A DNA stretch of 64,000 bases, taken from positions 62,128,008 through 62,192,007 of the forward strand of contig CM059973.1 of assembly GCA_030490835.1 (NCBI GenBank), written 5' to 3'. Made by a program: the position numbers and the translations under genes. The DNA is from Annona cherimola. Taxonomy: Eukaryota > Streptophyta > Magnoliopsida > Magnoliales > Annonaceae. Below the pieces are notes generated by a model that was not told the origin of the DNA, made no database searches, and saw only the letters and a list, made by a program, of their open reading frames with translations. Below, piece after piece: positions 21,770-33,294 of this stretch; position 1 is the stretch's first letter, and every line of letters begins with the position of its first letter.

Positions 21770-22060
21770 CTATGCTTTGGAGGGTACATATACTCATTTT
21801 TTTAATTTTTTTAAAACTTTTTTATGAAACTGTTAATCTAAATGTATTTAATATTTATATACATTTTTATCATTTTTAGAAATTTTAAATGTTTTTTCAG
21901 ATTTTTAAAAATCGGCGGCATTTTTAAAAAACTGAAAAAATCTAAAAATCTCCAAAAATGATAAAAAAATTTATATACATGTTAAATACACTAAGGTTAA
22001 TATTTGTATAAAAAAAATTAAAAGAAATAAGTATATGCACCTAAGAGCATTGAATCAGAA
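21770..22060. mobile_element. Foldback element, GCACCCGGGTGC family, copy 3 (partial)
   Basis: 'gaaactgttaatctaaatgtatttaat' is answered by its near-complement 'atgttaaatacactaaggttaat' about 150 bp later, centred on 'aaaaatcggcggcattttt' (described, each quoted part being shorter than the full arm). The terminal GGGTGC motifs are reduced to 'ggagggtacata' and 'tgcacctaagagcat'. Confidence 0.55.
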
Positions 22061-22452
22061 TCCAAAAAGCTCCCTATCATATACATATGTTATACGATGG
22101 CTTCCTTAAATAAGACTTACTAATCTACCAAAAAGTATTCAATCATGTATTTTGCATTGTTCTTTACAACTGCACGAGAAGACGACCGTAGAAATGGATT
22201 GCATCCACGGGTGCACACTAGGTGGGGTTGTTCCTCACTTGGACTGGTCTGGCATTAGTAAAAACCTGATTTTGGACTTTTCGAAAAAGTACTTAATACT
22301 TTTCCGTATGGGATTTGGTTTGGTCCGGAACTGATTGGTACCGAGTTTAGGAAAACCTAAATCACTCTTTAAAAAAACAGCCCGAAATTGCATGCATAAA
22401 AGAAGGCAAATTTTTTGTGATGAGACCCTTCTAAGATGGTTACACAAATGGG

Positions 22453-22460
22453 AATGTAAT
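22453..22460. repeat. Left 8-bp target duplication of the 3.9 kb hAT-like element
   Basis: AATGTAAT occurs at 22453-22460 and again at 26353-26360, directly outside the terminal inverted repeats. It is a perfect 8-bp repeat. Confidence 0.85.
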
Positions 22461-22549
22461 TAGGGGTGCAACTTGGGCCGGGTTCAACCCGAACCCGGCC
22501 CGCCGAACCCGAGATTCAGTTTATGTAAAATAAATATTTTATTATGATA

Positions 22550-23090
22550 TATGGCACATCAGCAGGCCTGCAGGCGCCGCCAGCAGCAGCATTTCCTTTT
22601 TCGAGTTTCCGCCTCTTGGTTCCCGCTCTCCCTTTCCTGAGTTCTTCTCGTTCCCGGCCAAGCAAATCGCGATTCCAGTCTCTGCCGGTGGCAGCTTTCT
22701 CCCTGCCGACCGCCATTCGTGTCCCTGCCTGCGTCCCTGCTGCCTCCCAGCATCCCTGCGGCCGGCTGCTTCCTGGCGTCTCTGCTAGCGGCTGCTTCCC
22801 TCTCTGCTGCTGCGTCCCGGCATTCAGTCGTCCCTGCCAACCCTGCTGGCGTTCAGCCATCCCTGCCTGTCCGCAGTCCTACCTGTGTCCCTACCTGAGG
22901 TAGGCTGCGTCTTGGCGTTCTGTCCTTGCCCGTCCGCCTCTAACTGCCCGTCCGCCCGTCCCTGCCATTCCGCCTGTCTCTGCATCCCTGCCATTCCGCC
23001 CGTCTCTGCCTCCCTGCCGTCCACCTATCCCTGCCCACTGCCTTCCGGCGGTCTATGCATCCCACGTTCAGCGTCCCTGCAAAATGTGAG
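22550..23090. repeat. GC-rich, CCTGCC-repetitive block
   Basis: In an otherwise AT-rich neighbourhood, this stretch is made of degenerate tandem 'gtccctgcc', 'cgtctctgcctccctgcc' and 'cattccgcc' units. Long open frames occur on both strands (for example 119 and 114 codons), as expected when A/T-rich stop codons are scarce. I do not call a gene. Confidence 0.6.
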
Positions 23091-23095
23091 ATGCT

Positions 23096-23287
23096 CTCCC
23101 TCTCCTTTGCTGTTTTTTTCTTCTTGTATGTTGCTGCCTGTCACTTGTACCGTCTATCTATACCTCTTCTCCTTGGCTTGTGATTGTGGTTCTCCCTCTC
23201 CTTTGCTGTTTTTTTTCTTCTTGTATGCTGCTATCTGTTGTTTATACTGTCCATGTATACCTCTTCTCCTTGGCTTGTGATTGTGGT
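23096..23287. repeat. 96-bp tandem duplication
   Basis: 'ctccctctcctttgctgttt' begins at 23096 and again at 23192. Both copies continue through 'cttcttgtatg', 'tatacctcttctccttggct' and 'tgtgattgtgg' with a few substitutions. Confidence 0.85.
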
Positions 23288-24254
23288 GGTTATTATGGTA
23301 ACGTTATTTATACCGTCTACTATGGCTTGTGGTTGTGTATATGTGTCTACATGTCTGCCCAGCCGTTACTAATTAATTCCTACTAGAGGTTAATTAGTTC
23401 ATGTCACATATAGTTAAAGGTTGTTGAAATTTTTTTTTTCTAAAGTCATTCTTTATAATCTAACCTGTTGATATTTTAAAACATATTAAATTAGTTGTTT
23501 ATCTCAATTTTCGTGTTAAAATAATTAGAATTAGTTAAGATATAACAATACGAAATTAACTAATGCAATTCATTCAATTTTTAATTTTTCTACCAATTTG
23601 TAAATATATTTTTTATAATCTACTCCATTCACCAAGTAGAGTACATTAATCTAGGCTTATCCATGGATTGTCATATAAAATGGAGTTGTGTATGTATAAT
23701 AATTTAATTAATAAAGCATGCAATGCATAGTTGATGTAAACATATATGCATATTCCAAACTGTGTAAATGATAATTTAGAAACATGTGCTGCTTTAATGC
23801 TGAAAAAGATGCTCAAATATTTTTGCAATTCTAAAGAATTATTTCTTTTGTTTGTGTTTATGTTAGTTGTCGATAACTTGATACGCATTGGTCAGTATTT
23901 TGATTTTTGAATTAATTTGTTGTTGCTCTGAAATGAGTAGTACTATTAAAATTCACATGGAAGATAAAAATGTTTATTTCTTTTGTATTGTAATATTTGT
24001 TGTAATATGGTTATTCGAACTTAAAACTTGTGTTATAGACTTGGAGTTAATTTATATGTTGTGATTTGAAGTTGAATGCTCGAATTAATATAATCTTATT
24101 CAACTTGATATTTTGTGGTCTTTGGATGATTTTATTTTAGTGCAATTGGTATGATAAGGTTTATCTTACAATTGGATGGTAATATTGATATATATATATA
24201 TATAATTGTGATATTGGTGTTAAATTGCAGAATGAAAAACAGTTGTACTTCTAC

Positions 24255-24259
24255 GTTCT
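24255..24259. repeat. Left 5-bp target duplication of the solo LTR
   Basis: GTTCT at 24255-24259 recurs at 25996-26000, immediately after the LTR end. A 5-bp duplication is standard for LTR retrotransposon integration. Confidence 0.75.
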
Positions 24260-25995
24260 TGTAAGGACCATGTATTTTATTTTATTTTATTTTCATTATA
24301 ACCCTTCTCTATTTATGAGATAACTTATGAACATGCCACTAGGAGTTTATAATGTTAATGGATGCATAACATATATGCATGTATTATGATCTTAGCACAC
24401 TGAGTATAAATTTAAATGTGTATGATTAGTGTGTCATTGTTAAGCACTATAACTATTTTTTTTCCCTTCGCATAGTAGGTACGGGGTTCGACCTGACCGG
24501 TCAGGTCGCGGGGGTCAAGGGGCAGCGCCCCCGGAGAAATTTTTAATTATTAAGTTGTAGGAGCGGGGAATTAAATTACTAATTGCGACTAGACCCGACC
24601 CATGCCCCGACCCGACTCAATGGATTCTATTAACATAAGCGGCCCGCGCTCTAGGGCTTCATTCCCATTTTGCGCCCGACCACGTTTTCTCCTCCTCCTC
24701 CTCTGGTTCTTCGTTCCTCTTCTAATTTCTCTTCCACTCAGTTCGAACCACCCGTGATCTCTTGAGGGAAACTATACCAACTACCTTGAAGGTCATAGAT
24801 CCGAGTCCAGGAAGCTCCAAGGCTCCGAATTTCTACAGTCCACATCTAGGGTCGCTGTCTTGGGAGGGATCACGGTCAAGGTAAGTAGATGTCGCCCCTT
24901 CTCGATTTAGTGATGAAATTTTATGTTAAACGCGATGCGAGGCTAGAGGGAATGTATAGCTTCTAACGACTCCATGGTATTAGGCGTAGAGTTCGTAACA
25001 GTTAGGGTTCATGGGGAATTTACTTTGAATGCGCGATTTCTATGATGTAAAAGACTTCTTAGCAGTTTTTATATTGTTGGAATGTGACGTGAATTGATTT
25101 GCCCCAATCGAGAGTATGAATTGAAGGTTCTTTCATTTCGCACCTATCATGTGTTTGATAAAATGCTTGTGTGACAGATCTATGTGTTGAATCTGAATTG
25201 TGTTGATGTTGTATGCGTGGTTTGGGACGTGTTTCATTGTCTGTTATGTATGATGTGTTATCTCAAATAGTTGGTTGTAAGGGTTGTTCATGGCCCCTGA
25301 TTGACATGAGGAGAGGGTTGTTCATGGCCCTTGATGGACATGAGTAGATGATTGGTTGTGTTGTTCAATTTGTGTGTATGGTTATATGCATACGATCTTG
25401 GGAGTGGGTATTGGACCCATATGTATCAGCTTCATCACTATATGAGCATCCATCATTATGCTTATTTCCATTTTGTGCTAACCACTATCTACTTACTGGG
25501 TCTATTTAGACTCATATCATTTGTTATTGTGCTTTTAGATCGCAGGTCAGAAGGGGAACTTAAGGATGGGACAAGTTGAAGATCAAACATGAGAGACCTT
25601 AGCACAATATGTTGATTTCAGTTCTTTAGATTTGTTCTCTTTTTGATAATCATATATGTAGACAATTATTTAGGCGGATCCGCTTTGACAACTATAATGT
25701 ATTTGGTATTTCAGATTGGATTATAATCCTTGTTGATGCACATATGCATGACTATTATATCTGTTTGTTGTGTAAGGAAAATATTTAATGATTTCCTTCT
25801 ATATGAATGTTCTTATTATATGAAGATGCAAGTATATAAATAGGATTGAATGTTACAGATGGAAATGTTATGAATATCAGGTCATGTATTCCATATTACC
25901 CCTTGTATGTTATGGGGAGATGCTGCCGAATTTTTCCTAGATCGTGTAGTACCCATTGACTAGTTCTTGAGTAATTCTTTGAATGGGGTGTTACA
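24260..25995 (+). mobile_element. Solo LTR of a Ty3/gypsy-type retrotransposon, 1736 bp
   Basis: It begins TGTAAGGACCATG, ends GGGGTGTTACA, and is bounded by a perfect 5-bp duplication GTTCT. The inverted ends TGTAA / TTACA are those of plant chromovirus LTRs. Inside are a GC-rich leader-like part (about 24480-24890) ending in a good splice-donor-like 'caaggtaagtag' and the late-LTR block 'ttttagatcgcaggtcagaa' (about 25530). No internal domain is present, so the provirus was probably lost by recombination between its two LTRs. Confidence 0.8.
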
Positions 25996-26360
25996 GTTCT
26001 CGAAAATATAGCTATTATTCTATTTGATGCAAAGAAAAGGCTCAAAATAGGTTTACTTCTTTTTACTTTTAAGTGGTATTTGAATTTTCTTGCTTTCATA
26101 TAATAAATTATTTTTTAAACTTTTTATACAACAAGTTTGTGATAAAAACTACATATATATAAGATGAGTAACAAAGACATTAATAGGAGAATGTCAACCC
26201 GAAACTCAACCCGAGCCCGAATTTCAAAAATAGGGTTAGAGTTGAGGTTTACAAATAGGGTTAGGGTTAGGGTTAGGGTTGAAGTTTTATAAATAGGGTT
26301 AGGGTTAGGGTTGAGACGAACCCGAGTTTCATGAGCCCGAGTTGCACCCCTAAATGTAAT

Positions 26361-27002
26361 TTTGTTGTTTTCTGAAATTCACCTCTCTAGGATGTAGTTT
26401 TGTTTTCAATTTTATTTAATTTGGATCCACACAAAAAATGTGAATATACAATACCTGGATTTTTTAGGAACATAGATTACCTAAATGTTTTATTATTATT
26501 TTATATTACAACTCGAGCTAGCCCAGATACGTATTATTCAATTTCTTGTTTACAGTATAAATTCAACTACATAACAAACAACATATCGACAGGAAACATT
26601 GCTCCTTAAAATGAGGGCAAGCTCCTACAATGGGGATTTGATAAAATCGGTAAAATAAGTAAAAAATACTAAATTACTTCTCTCATTCAATTAGATGTTT
26701 AGATAAATCTAATTTATTATTCCATTTTTTTAATGTACACTGCCTATTATCATTTATGATAGTTATGTTACACATTAGATGTCTCAAAATTGTTCACAAT
26801 CAATACCATTTTATTGAAGCATATGGTTTACTGTGAAAACATACACCACAATTTACTATAAGTCATCTCAGCTAACCAGACTCACACCTCACTTGCAATC
26901 ATACTTATATGTACGAAATTATTGTATTGCCCCTAATTGCATTTTACACAAAAATAAAAATGTTTGCACCAATGCCTTTCCCTTGATATCCGAACTCTCT
27001 GT
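26361..27002. other. Intergenic, no feature seen
   Basis: AT-rich, without a supported frame. A 69-codon ORF at 26400 has no recognisable family. Confidence 0.5.
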
Positions 27003-27730
27003 GAGCTAAGCAGTAGCGCTTGCCTACCACATACTGAAAGAGTACCTACGAGTAGAAGTGTTAATGGATCGAGTTAGATAGGTTGCAGCCTAATCATAAT
27101 CCTAATCCATTTAAACTATCTCAACCCTAATTCGTTTATTAACCCATTTAAAAAACCTCAACTCTAACCTATTTATAACTCATTTAATAAACGAGTTGGT
27201 GGGTTATTAACAGGTTGTATAACAAATAACTTGAAAGCCTAGACTCTAGTAGAAGATGATCTCGCAGGGAGAGACGAGAGAGTGTTTTCGGCATAAGGGA
27301 AATGAAAATAGGGCAGTAACGAGAAAACGGAATTAGGGCAACAGTGAAAAAATGAAAATTAGATGACTAGAAGAAGACTTAGAGAGGAAAAATAACCAAA
27401 AACTTTACATGTATATATATATATAACTTTAATGAGTTAAGCGAGTTAAATGGGTTAAACAAATTAAACAGGTCGAACTGGTTATATGGGCTAAATGGGT
27501 TACTAAACGGGTTGACGAGTTATAAAATCTCAACCCTAATCCATTTATTTAGTTAAATGGTTGAACGGGTTAGCGGATCATAACTCATTTATTCAAAAAT
27601 TTCGACCCAAATCTATTTATAAACGAGTTGGACGAGCGGGTCGACGGGTTAACTATGACTATTAACACCCTTACTTGCAAGCTAAGCAGCAGCGCTTGCC
27701 AGGCAAGCCACACACTGAAAGAGTACTTGG
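27003..27730. repeat. About 50-bp direct repeat flanking a hAT-like element
   Basis: 'gagctaagcagtagcgcttg' at 27003 and 'aagctaagcagcagcgcttg' at 27679 both continue to 'acactgaaagagtac'. The two copies lie directly on either side of the element at 27053-27673, far longer than the 8 bp expected from integration. A tandem repeat present before insertion, with the element landing between the units, is the simplest reading. Confidence 0.7.
27053..27673. mobile_element. hAT-like non-autonomous element, 621 bp (TAGGGGTGTTAA family, copy 2)
   Basis: It is similar along its length to 6534-7144, sharing 'aactctagtagaagatgatc'-like and 'agacttagagaggaaaa' blocks. Ends are TAGAAGTGTTAATGG and CTATTAACACCCTTA. 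The adjacent octamers CCTACGAG and CTTGCAAG match at 5 of 8, all differences being transitions. It is older or more decayed than the copy at 6534. Confidence 0.75.
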
Positions 27731-28288
27731 ATTTGAATAGTTTTGTTGGCGGATTTGGGTCATGGCTAGTGTTTATCGTATCGGTGATTATGTTTTAAGG
27801 ATTGTTTGGGAATCTTGGAAGAACATGTATAAAGGAAGTAGCAAATGATACAACCAAATAGAAAGTAATCTATTGAAACAAAATGAATAAAAATAAATAA
27901 ATGATCGTGGTTTTGCATAAAGATAAGAATGACAGATGTCATGGAAGAGTGAGAACTTAGTACAGATCATCTTTCCAGATTTTAGCTAAGCCATAACTAA
28001 AGCGGAAATGTGACTTTGGTGTTTTAATCGACTGCAATTATATATTGTATATTGGATTTTTTAATACCAATAACTTAAATCGTGAAAAAAAAACATATTT
28101 ATTTCTTAATACAAATACCTTAAAAATTCATATTAGCAAATTTATTTAGGAGCCCCATGAAAGATAAAACGAAATGAAATTATTTATGTTCTTATATATT
28201 TTAACATTTTAAATAAAAATATTTTTATATATATTATTTCACAAAACATTATTATTTTATTAATTTATGTGAAAAACACCTCAATTAT
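27731..28288. other. Intergenic, no feature seen
   Basis: AT-rich. Nothing supported. Confidence 0.5.
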
Positions 28289-28370
28289 TTGAACTTGGTC
28301 CAGACTTGCTCTAATCCGAATTGATAACATTGAACTTGGTCTAGACTTGCTCTAATCCGAATTGATAACA
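28289..28370. repeat. Tandem duplication, about 41 bp x 2
   Basis: 'tgaacttggtccagacttgc' followed by 'tctaatccgaattgataac' occurs twice in a row, differing by one base (ccaga/ctaga). Confidence 0.85.
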
Positions 28371-29181
28371 AGATGTTTGATACATACTGGGTTCAAACCG
28401 AACCTAAACATACAAGGTCAATATAAATGCTAGTCCGTGTTAGAAAAACTTGTCCAGCGTACAACACTAGCAAATATGCTACCTGCATACTAAGTTATCA
28501 AAGCACATCATTTTTCCAACAATTCATCTTGACATGCAATTTTTGAGAGTTTTATAAATGGGATAAAAAATCTATTCAACCCATCAATGAAATGCAATAA
28601 AATATTACTTTTACTCATATTTTTAATGTCGCAAAATATGCCATGAAATCACTATTTTGATATTTATATTTTTTAATTTATTGCAAAAAAGTTCTCAAAA
28701 TAATTATTTTAGAATTTATATTTTTAATTTATTATAAAAATATTCTCCATATAATTATTTTAAATTTATTACAGAAACATTCCCTGTATAATCATTTTAA
28801 ATTTATACTTTTATGAATAATTCGTACTGGTCCTAACTCAATTTGGAATTGATAGCATAGGGTTTGTTGAAACATTCGACCCGAACCTGAATACACAAAG
28901 TCGGAACAGGTAACAGACACTAGGTCTGGGCCGAGTAAAATCCGTCAGGGTGTGCACCCCCTTAATTTGCATCAGCTTTGAAATGCATACTTGAACAAGT
29001 ACATGAACCAAAAACAAAAAAAGAATAAATAAAAAACATATACTCTTCTATGAACATGGATATGATTCATACAAACTTGAAATGCATGAACGCAAAAAAT
29101 TGAGGCCTATGCTTATCCCCTGGATATGTATCCACTGCTTGATGCGACAATCCTTAGGAATGCTTGGTTGGTGACTAGTGC
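28371..29181. other. Intergenic region downstream of the IST1-like gene, with hAT-like debris
   Basis: 'gggttcaaaccgaacctaaa' (28389) and 'cgacccgaacctgaatacac' (28879), ending near 'gtgtgcaccccctta' (about 28942-28956), look like worn subterminal and terminal parts of the TAGGGGTGCAA family. The left end is not clear. The last about 200 bp before 29182 should hold the 3' UTR of the IST1-like gene. Confidence 0.4.
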
Positions 29182-30940
29182 CTACAAGCCTCTTCTCGTC
29201 CTTACAGAGATTGGCCTCTTCTCCAAATTGAACCGCCTCTCAACCGATTCGTCTCCAGAGTCTGAATAAACGCTGGATGCTCGAGCATTCTGATCAGCTT
29301 GGTGTGCCTTCCCACGGATTTCTTTTCCAAACGCAAATCCCATCTTATCAACCTTCTCATTCGATTGGCTGAAAGGATAATCAGCTTTAGATTGATTTGG
29401 GCTTTGCTGTTGGTATGCGTAGTCATCCTCATCGCTTTCATCGAACAATATAGGCGCACTCTTTTCACCTTTCAAATTCCCTTTGCTGATTTCTTGCTTA
29501 CGAACCTGGACACCTCCGGTGGGCGATCCGTCCTCCTCTGATTCTGAATCTGAATCTGAATTTTCAACTGGATGGATTTTATCAAAGCTTTGGTGGGCAG
29601 AGCTAAACTGCTTAGCCTCATCTGCCTTTGCAACCCCGCTAGGATTGTTTCCTAAAAGAGATCTCGATCCAAAACGTCCTTCCTCTTGGCCCCTTTCATG
29701 TCTATTTCTCGACCGAGGAACTGGGCTCCCTCCATCGCTTGAGCCTCCGTCCCCCGACTCGGTTCTCGAAAGCCTCACAGCAGCTCTTGCTGCCTCAGCA
29801 GCGAAAGCTGCCGATTCAAAAGCTGCTTGCGCAGCACTGGCGACATTCGCATACCTTTTCCTTGTCTTCATTGATTCAGACATATGCTCGTCTTCATCCA
29901 AACTGACGCCTCCCAACTTGGCAGAGTTCTCCGATGTTCTTCCCACACCGGTAGTTTTCACTGGATTAGACTGGTGGGTGGAGTTCCTCACTCCCTCCTG
30001 TAATTCACGATCGAAGTTTGAGCAAAGACCAACATCTCCTCAATAACGAAGAACAATTGCAGTTACAGACATCATCAAGCATCTTACCTCTACAATAATG
30101 GGTGTCTCTTCTTCAAGATTCAGGGCCATTCCATTTTCGGCAGCAATTTGTTTCAACACCCTCTGTCGAATTTCCAAAGGTGGTTGTCTGGTTGACATCT
30201 TCTGAATCATCTACCAAAACCAATAATTTCAAGAACAAGTCAAACGATTGCAAAGCTGATTTCATAACAGTCAAAACAGACAGGCCGCGAAGTATATCCT
30301 ACCGCGGGATTCACCCTGCAGTTGTTGCGCAACTCGACAGCTGCAGAAACGAAGTCCCTCCCATACCTCGACTCGAACATTTCCCGGACCTCGAGCAGCT
30401 CTGGCAGTTCGCTGCTTCTGGAAGAGGCGAATATGATGCTAGATATCGCCTCGTGGAGTTCATGGGGGCAATCTCTGCAATAGATAGAGAGAGCGAAAAC
30501 GCTCGCATAAAGAAACATAAAAGAAGAAAAACAGCTAGTGGGGGGATGATGGCAATCTGAAAGTTTACCTTTGGCTCTCGATCAGAGGTGTCCGCTCGAT
30601 CAAGAGGTTGCAGTATCCTTCGATCATGACGAAAACGTCCAGCAAGTTCTGCTCCCTGATCACATGCTCGACCTGAAGGATTGAAAGAAAGCAAATGGGT
30701 GTTTGTAATTGATTGAAAGGGGTTCTCATATTAGTAGATCTTGACGTGACGTACGCGAAGGAGAGCGCGGTCGGCGAGGGCTTGATGGAGGAGCTTGGCA
30801 GTGTCGGTCCGGTCGTAGGAAGAGCGAACTTGGTGCTGGTTCTTGAGGACGGCGAGGCGAGAGATGGCGAGGCCGAGGATGGTCTTGAATTTGGAGGTCT
30901 TGAAGTTCCTCCTGAGAAGGGCGTCTAGTTTCCTGCCCAT
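29182..30940 (-). CDS. IST1-like protein (ESCRT-III/Vps4 regulator)
   Basis: Five exons on the minus strand: 30940-30755, 30672-30569, 30474-30303, 30210-30088 and 29997-29182, all with GT-AG introns of 82-94 bp, giving 466 aa. Exon 1 starts MGRKLDALLRRNFKTSKFKT, the canonical IST1-domain opening. The domain runs through VEHVIREQNLLDVFVMIEGY, 'LLIERTPLIES', the DCPHELHEAISSIIFASSR helix and FESRYGRDFVSAAVELRNNC to about residue 160. Then come 'IRQRVLKQIAAENG' and an acidic, Ser-rich tail containing RYANVASAAQAAFESAAFAA, a block shared by plant IST1-like proteins. IST1 binds ESCRT-III subunits and Vps4 at endosomes, where multivesicular bodies form; plants have expanded this family. The family is certain, the exact paralogue is not. 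All exon junctions keep the frame, so the gene looks intact. Confidence 0.93.
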
Positions 30941-31036
30941 GCTTGCTGGATTGCTTCCTTCTTGCTGCTACGAGAGCAGAGCAGCGAAGAGTTTTGCGGC
31001 TGTTGTGCTATGAGAAAGCCGTGGGCTTGTTTGTGT

Positions 31037-31043
31037 GTTTATA
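31037..31043 (-). promoter_or_regulatory. Candidate TATA box of the IST1-like gene
   Basis: Read on the minus strand, TATAAAC lies about 97-103 bp before the start codon at 30940, which would give a leader of roughly 65-75 nt. It is the only TATA-like string close to the gene. Confidence 0.4.
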
Positions 31044-33059
31044 CGGGAGAGATTTATCGGTTGGTTTGAAAGAAGGGAAGGGATTACTTCATCACTAAGA
31101 CTGAGTAAGAGCGACGAATCCAGACTCTGACGCGGCGGAGATTGGATGGGTGTAGGGACGGCTGGAAGGAGTCCTGCTTTCCAGCCGCAGAAGAAGAGAG
31201 GATCAGATGTATCACTGTTTGATATTATAAAATAAAATAAATTATTTATATTCCTTTTTTTTTTAAGAATCAAATTTATCAAAATATTTATTCTTGAATT
31301 GCTACTAGTTCCATAAAGGCTATATTATTCTAATTTTTTTCTGTAAGTATATTTTGTTATTTTGAACATAATGCGTGGATCTGATTTGAAAACTAACTAA
31401 TTAATATGATAAAAACCGATGCATATTCTTTTAACGGTTTACATATCAATCTCTGGATGCTAATTATAAAAAATTATACACAAATCCAATACATTTAAAT
31501 TTTTGTATAATCACTGTAATATGGGAAACATAACCAGTAAACGGTTCGGATGTTTCATTAGACATCACAAAATGTGGATTTTAAACGTGCTTTATCCTAC
31601 GGAAAGAACCTAGTGATATTTAAAATCCGACCGGCAAAAGGGACCACCGAGAGGCCGAATTTGCTCCGAAGCTTTCGCGTATATGGGGCTCAATGGCAAA
31701 AAGCCGGAAATTGGGTTATTTCTTTTGGAATGGAAATGCCAACTAGGATCATATTATAATTGAATTATTATTAGGGGGACAGTGCTCATATGGAAGGGGT
31801 TGGATCATATTATAACCTGTAACTGCTTCATTTTGAATGTTTTTCTTGGATCCAGTCCATTCACAATGTTTATTAATACGTAGTTACTCATTATGCAAAA
31901 TCTCATTTTGGTTCGAAAGTTGTATATTCTAGAAGTTCACATTCACTAGAAAGTCGATTCGTATAACTGTATAATTTTTAAAATGAGAATAATACCGGTA
32001 TTATTTCCACCACATATGAAAATCTTCATCATAAATGGATTAGATCTAACAAAAATATTACCTAACAAAATAAACCAGTTGCGTAGGAGCATTACCTTTT
32101 CTTATTTACCTGTTGAAGCTAATCGAGATTCTTTCTTATAATAATCTGTTGCGTGCCCATTGCATCGTTGGTGGTATTCTTAATGGGTTGATCTCTCGAC
32201 TAATGCGGCGGATTTTTGACTTTTTGGGGCTGGGGGATGTGAATTTCCATAAAGGGCGTATTATAATGGATCTGATCATCTAAGAGACTACGACTGCCCG
32301 GAAATTCATGAAACCCTCTTTTTAAGTAGATGTTTTAGTTTTTTCTTAATAAAACTTTAAATTAGATATAATTTATTTTTATAATTTTTGAAGATGTACG
32401 TGTTTTTAAAATTTTAAACACAAGGATATTATGATACCCTCGGTTTAAAATTCAAAAAAACAAATGAACATATCTCCAAAAATAATAAAATGAGATATGA
32501 TTATATATAATAGTGTGTAAGCTAGTTAATTTACTTTGCAATGACGTAAGCTCCACATATGTTTTACTTTCAAATTTTCTTTTACACATCTATATACCTC
32601 ACTTTGATGGATCTATATAGATATTTTCAAAAAATTTGGCTCATTTAGATGTATCTTTTGAATTTTTTAAAATGAAAATTTTGAAAAATATTTATATAGA
32701 TACATCTAAGTGGGGGCCATAGATATGCGCACAGAGAGATAATTTCCAAGCAAAAAAATTAAAGAGAATATAATGTCATATTACAAGCTCCCAAAAAAAG
32801 AAATTTTTTTAAAATATAAGTTTATGGGAAAAACCGAGGTAAAGCATACTTCAAGATTTAAAACATAAGTACTTTGGAAGGCGAAGACATTCTAGACCTT
32901 TCACATTATTCAACAGTTTCTTTTATAGATGTAAAGTCCTGAGGATCTAAAATGTAAAAAATCAAAATTTTCAGAGTTTAAAATGCTAATAACAAAATTT
33001 CAACATTCAAAATACAAATATCCAAAGTCATACAGCTTAAAATAAAATAACCCTAATTT
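31044..33059. other. Intergenic region upstream of the IST1-like gene
   Basis: The first about 200 bp belong to the IST1-like promoter. No further gene is supported. A short 'gaccggcaaaagggaccacc' GC-richer patch at about 31628-31700 has a 61-codon ORF without family resemblance. A near-palindromic stretch around 32600-32720 ('tagatatttt...aaatatttatataga') is the only local structure. Confidence 0.45.
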
Positions 33060-33285
33060 TGATGGTATCCGGTTCAATGCACCCGGGTGCGCTGCATCCA
33101 TTTTTTTTAATAATTTTTCATGATATTTTTAAAAATCCAAAAAAATTTAAAAATTTCCAAAAAAAGTAAAAATTGATACGCATGTTAAATACACTTAGAT
33201 TAATAATTACGTAAAAAAAATTCAAAAAATAAAAAAAAGGCGAGGTACACCCTAATGCATTGAACCGGGATCCAATTTTGACGGC
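33060..33285. mobile_element. Foldback element, GCACCCGGGTGC family, copy 4 (short)
   Basis: It starts 'caatgcacccgggtgcgctg', whose cacccgggtg is a perfect palindrome, and contains 'aaaattgatacgcatgttaa' and 'atacacttagattaataatt'. It ends 'gtacaccctaatgcattgaa'. One arm is shortened relative to the full-length copies. Confidence 0.6.
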
Positions 33286-33294
33286 CTAACGGCC

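Larger units (their letters stand above)
22461..26352. mobile_element. hAT-like element, 3.9 kb, non-autonomous, containing a solo LTR
   Basis: It starts TAGGGGTGCAACTTGGG and ends CGAGTTGCACCCCTA, with a perfect 8-bp duplication AATGTAAT outside. The ends are followed inward by runs of 'aacccgaacccg' (left) and 'gggttagggttaggg' (right), as in the related elements at 1887 and 20236. Subtracting the inserted LTR (24260-25995 plus its duplication) leaves about 2.15 kb. A GC-rich, CCTGCC-repetitive block fills 22550-23090; its open frames in both strands look like composition artefacts. No transposase is recognisable. Confidence 0.85.

Noticed and set aside
22516..23280. Overlapping long ORFs on both strands (114-131 codons)
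   Set aside because: They lie in GC-rich, CCTGCC-repetitive DNA with few stop codons in any frame. The products are low-complexity and resemble no family.
26258..26311. Run of 'gggttagggttaggg' resembling telomere repeat
   Set aside because: Only a few units, interrupted, and part of the subterminal 'aacccg/gggtt' composition of the hAT-like family, which appears at other members as well. It is not a telomere or an interstitial telomeric array.
29299..30046. Plus-strand ORFs over the IST1-like last exon
   Set aside because: The minus-strand frame carries the plant IST1 motif and joins four upstream exons in phase. The plus frames have no motif.
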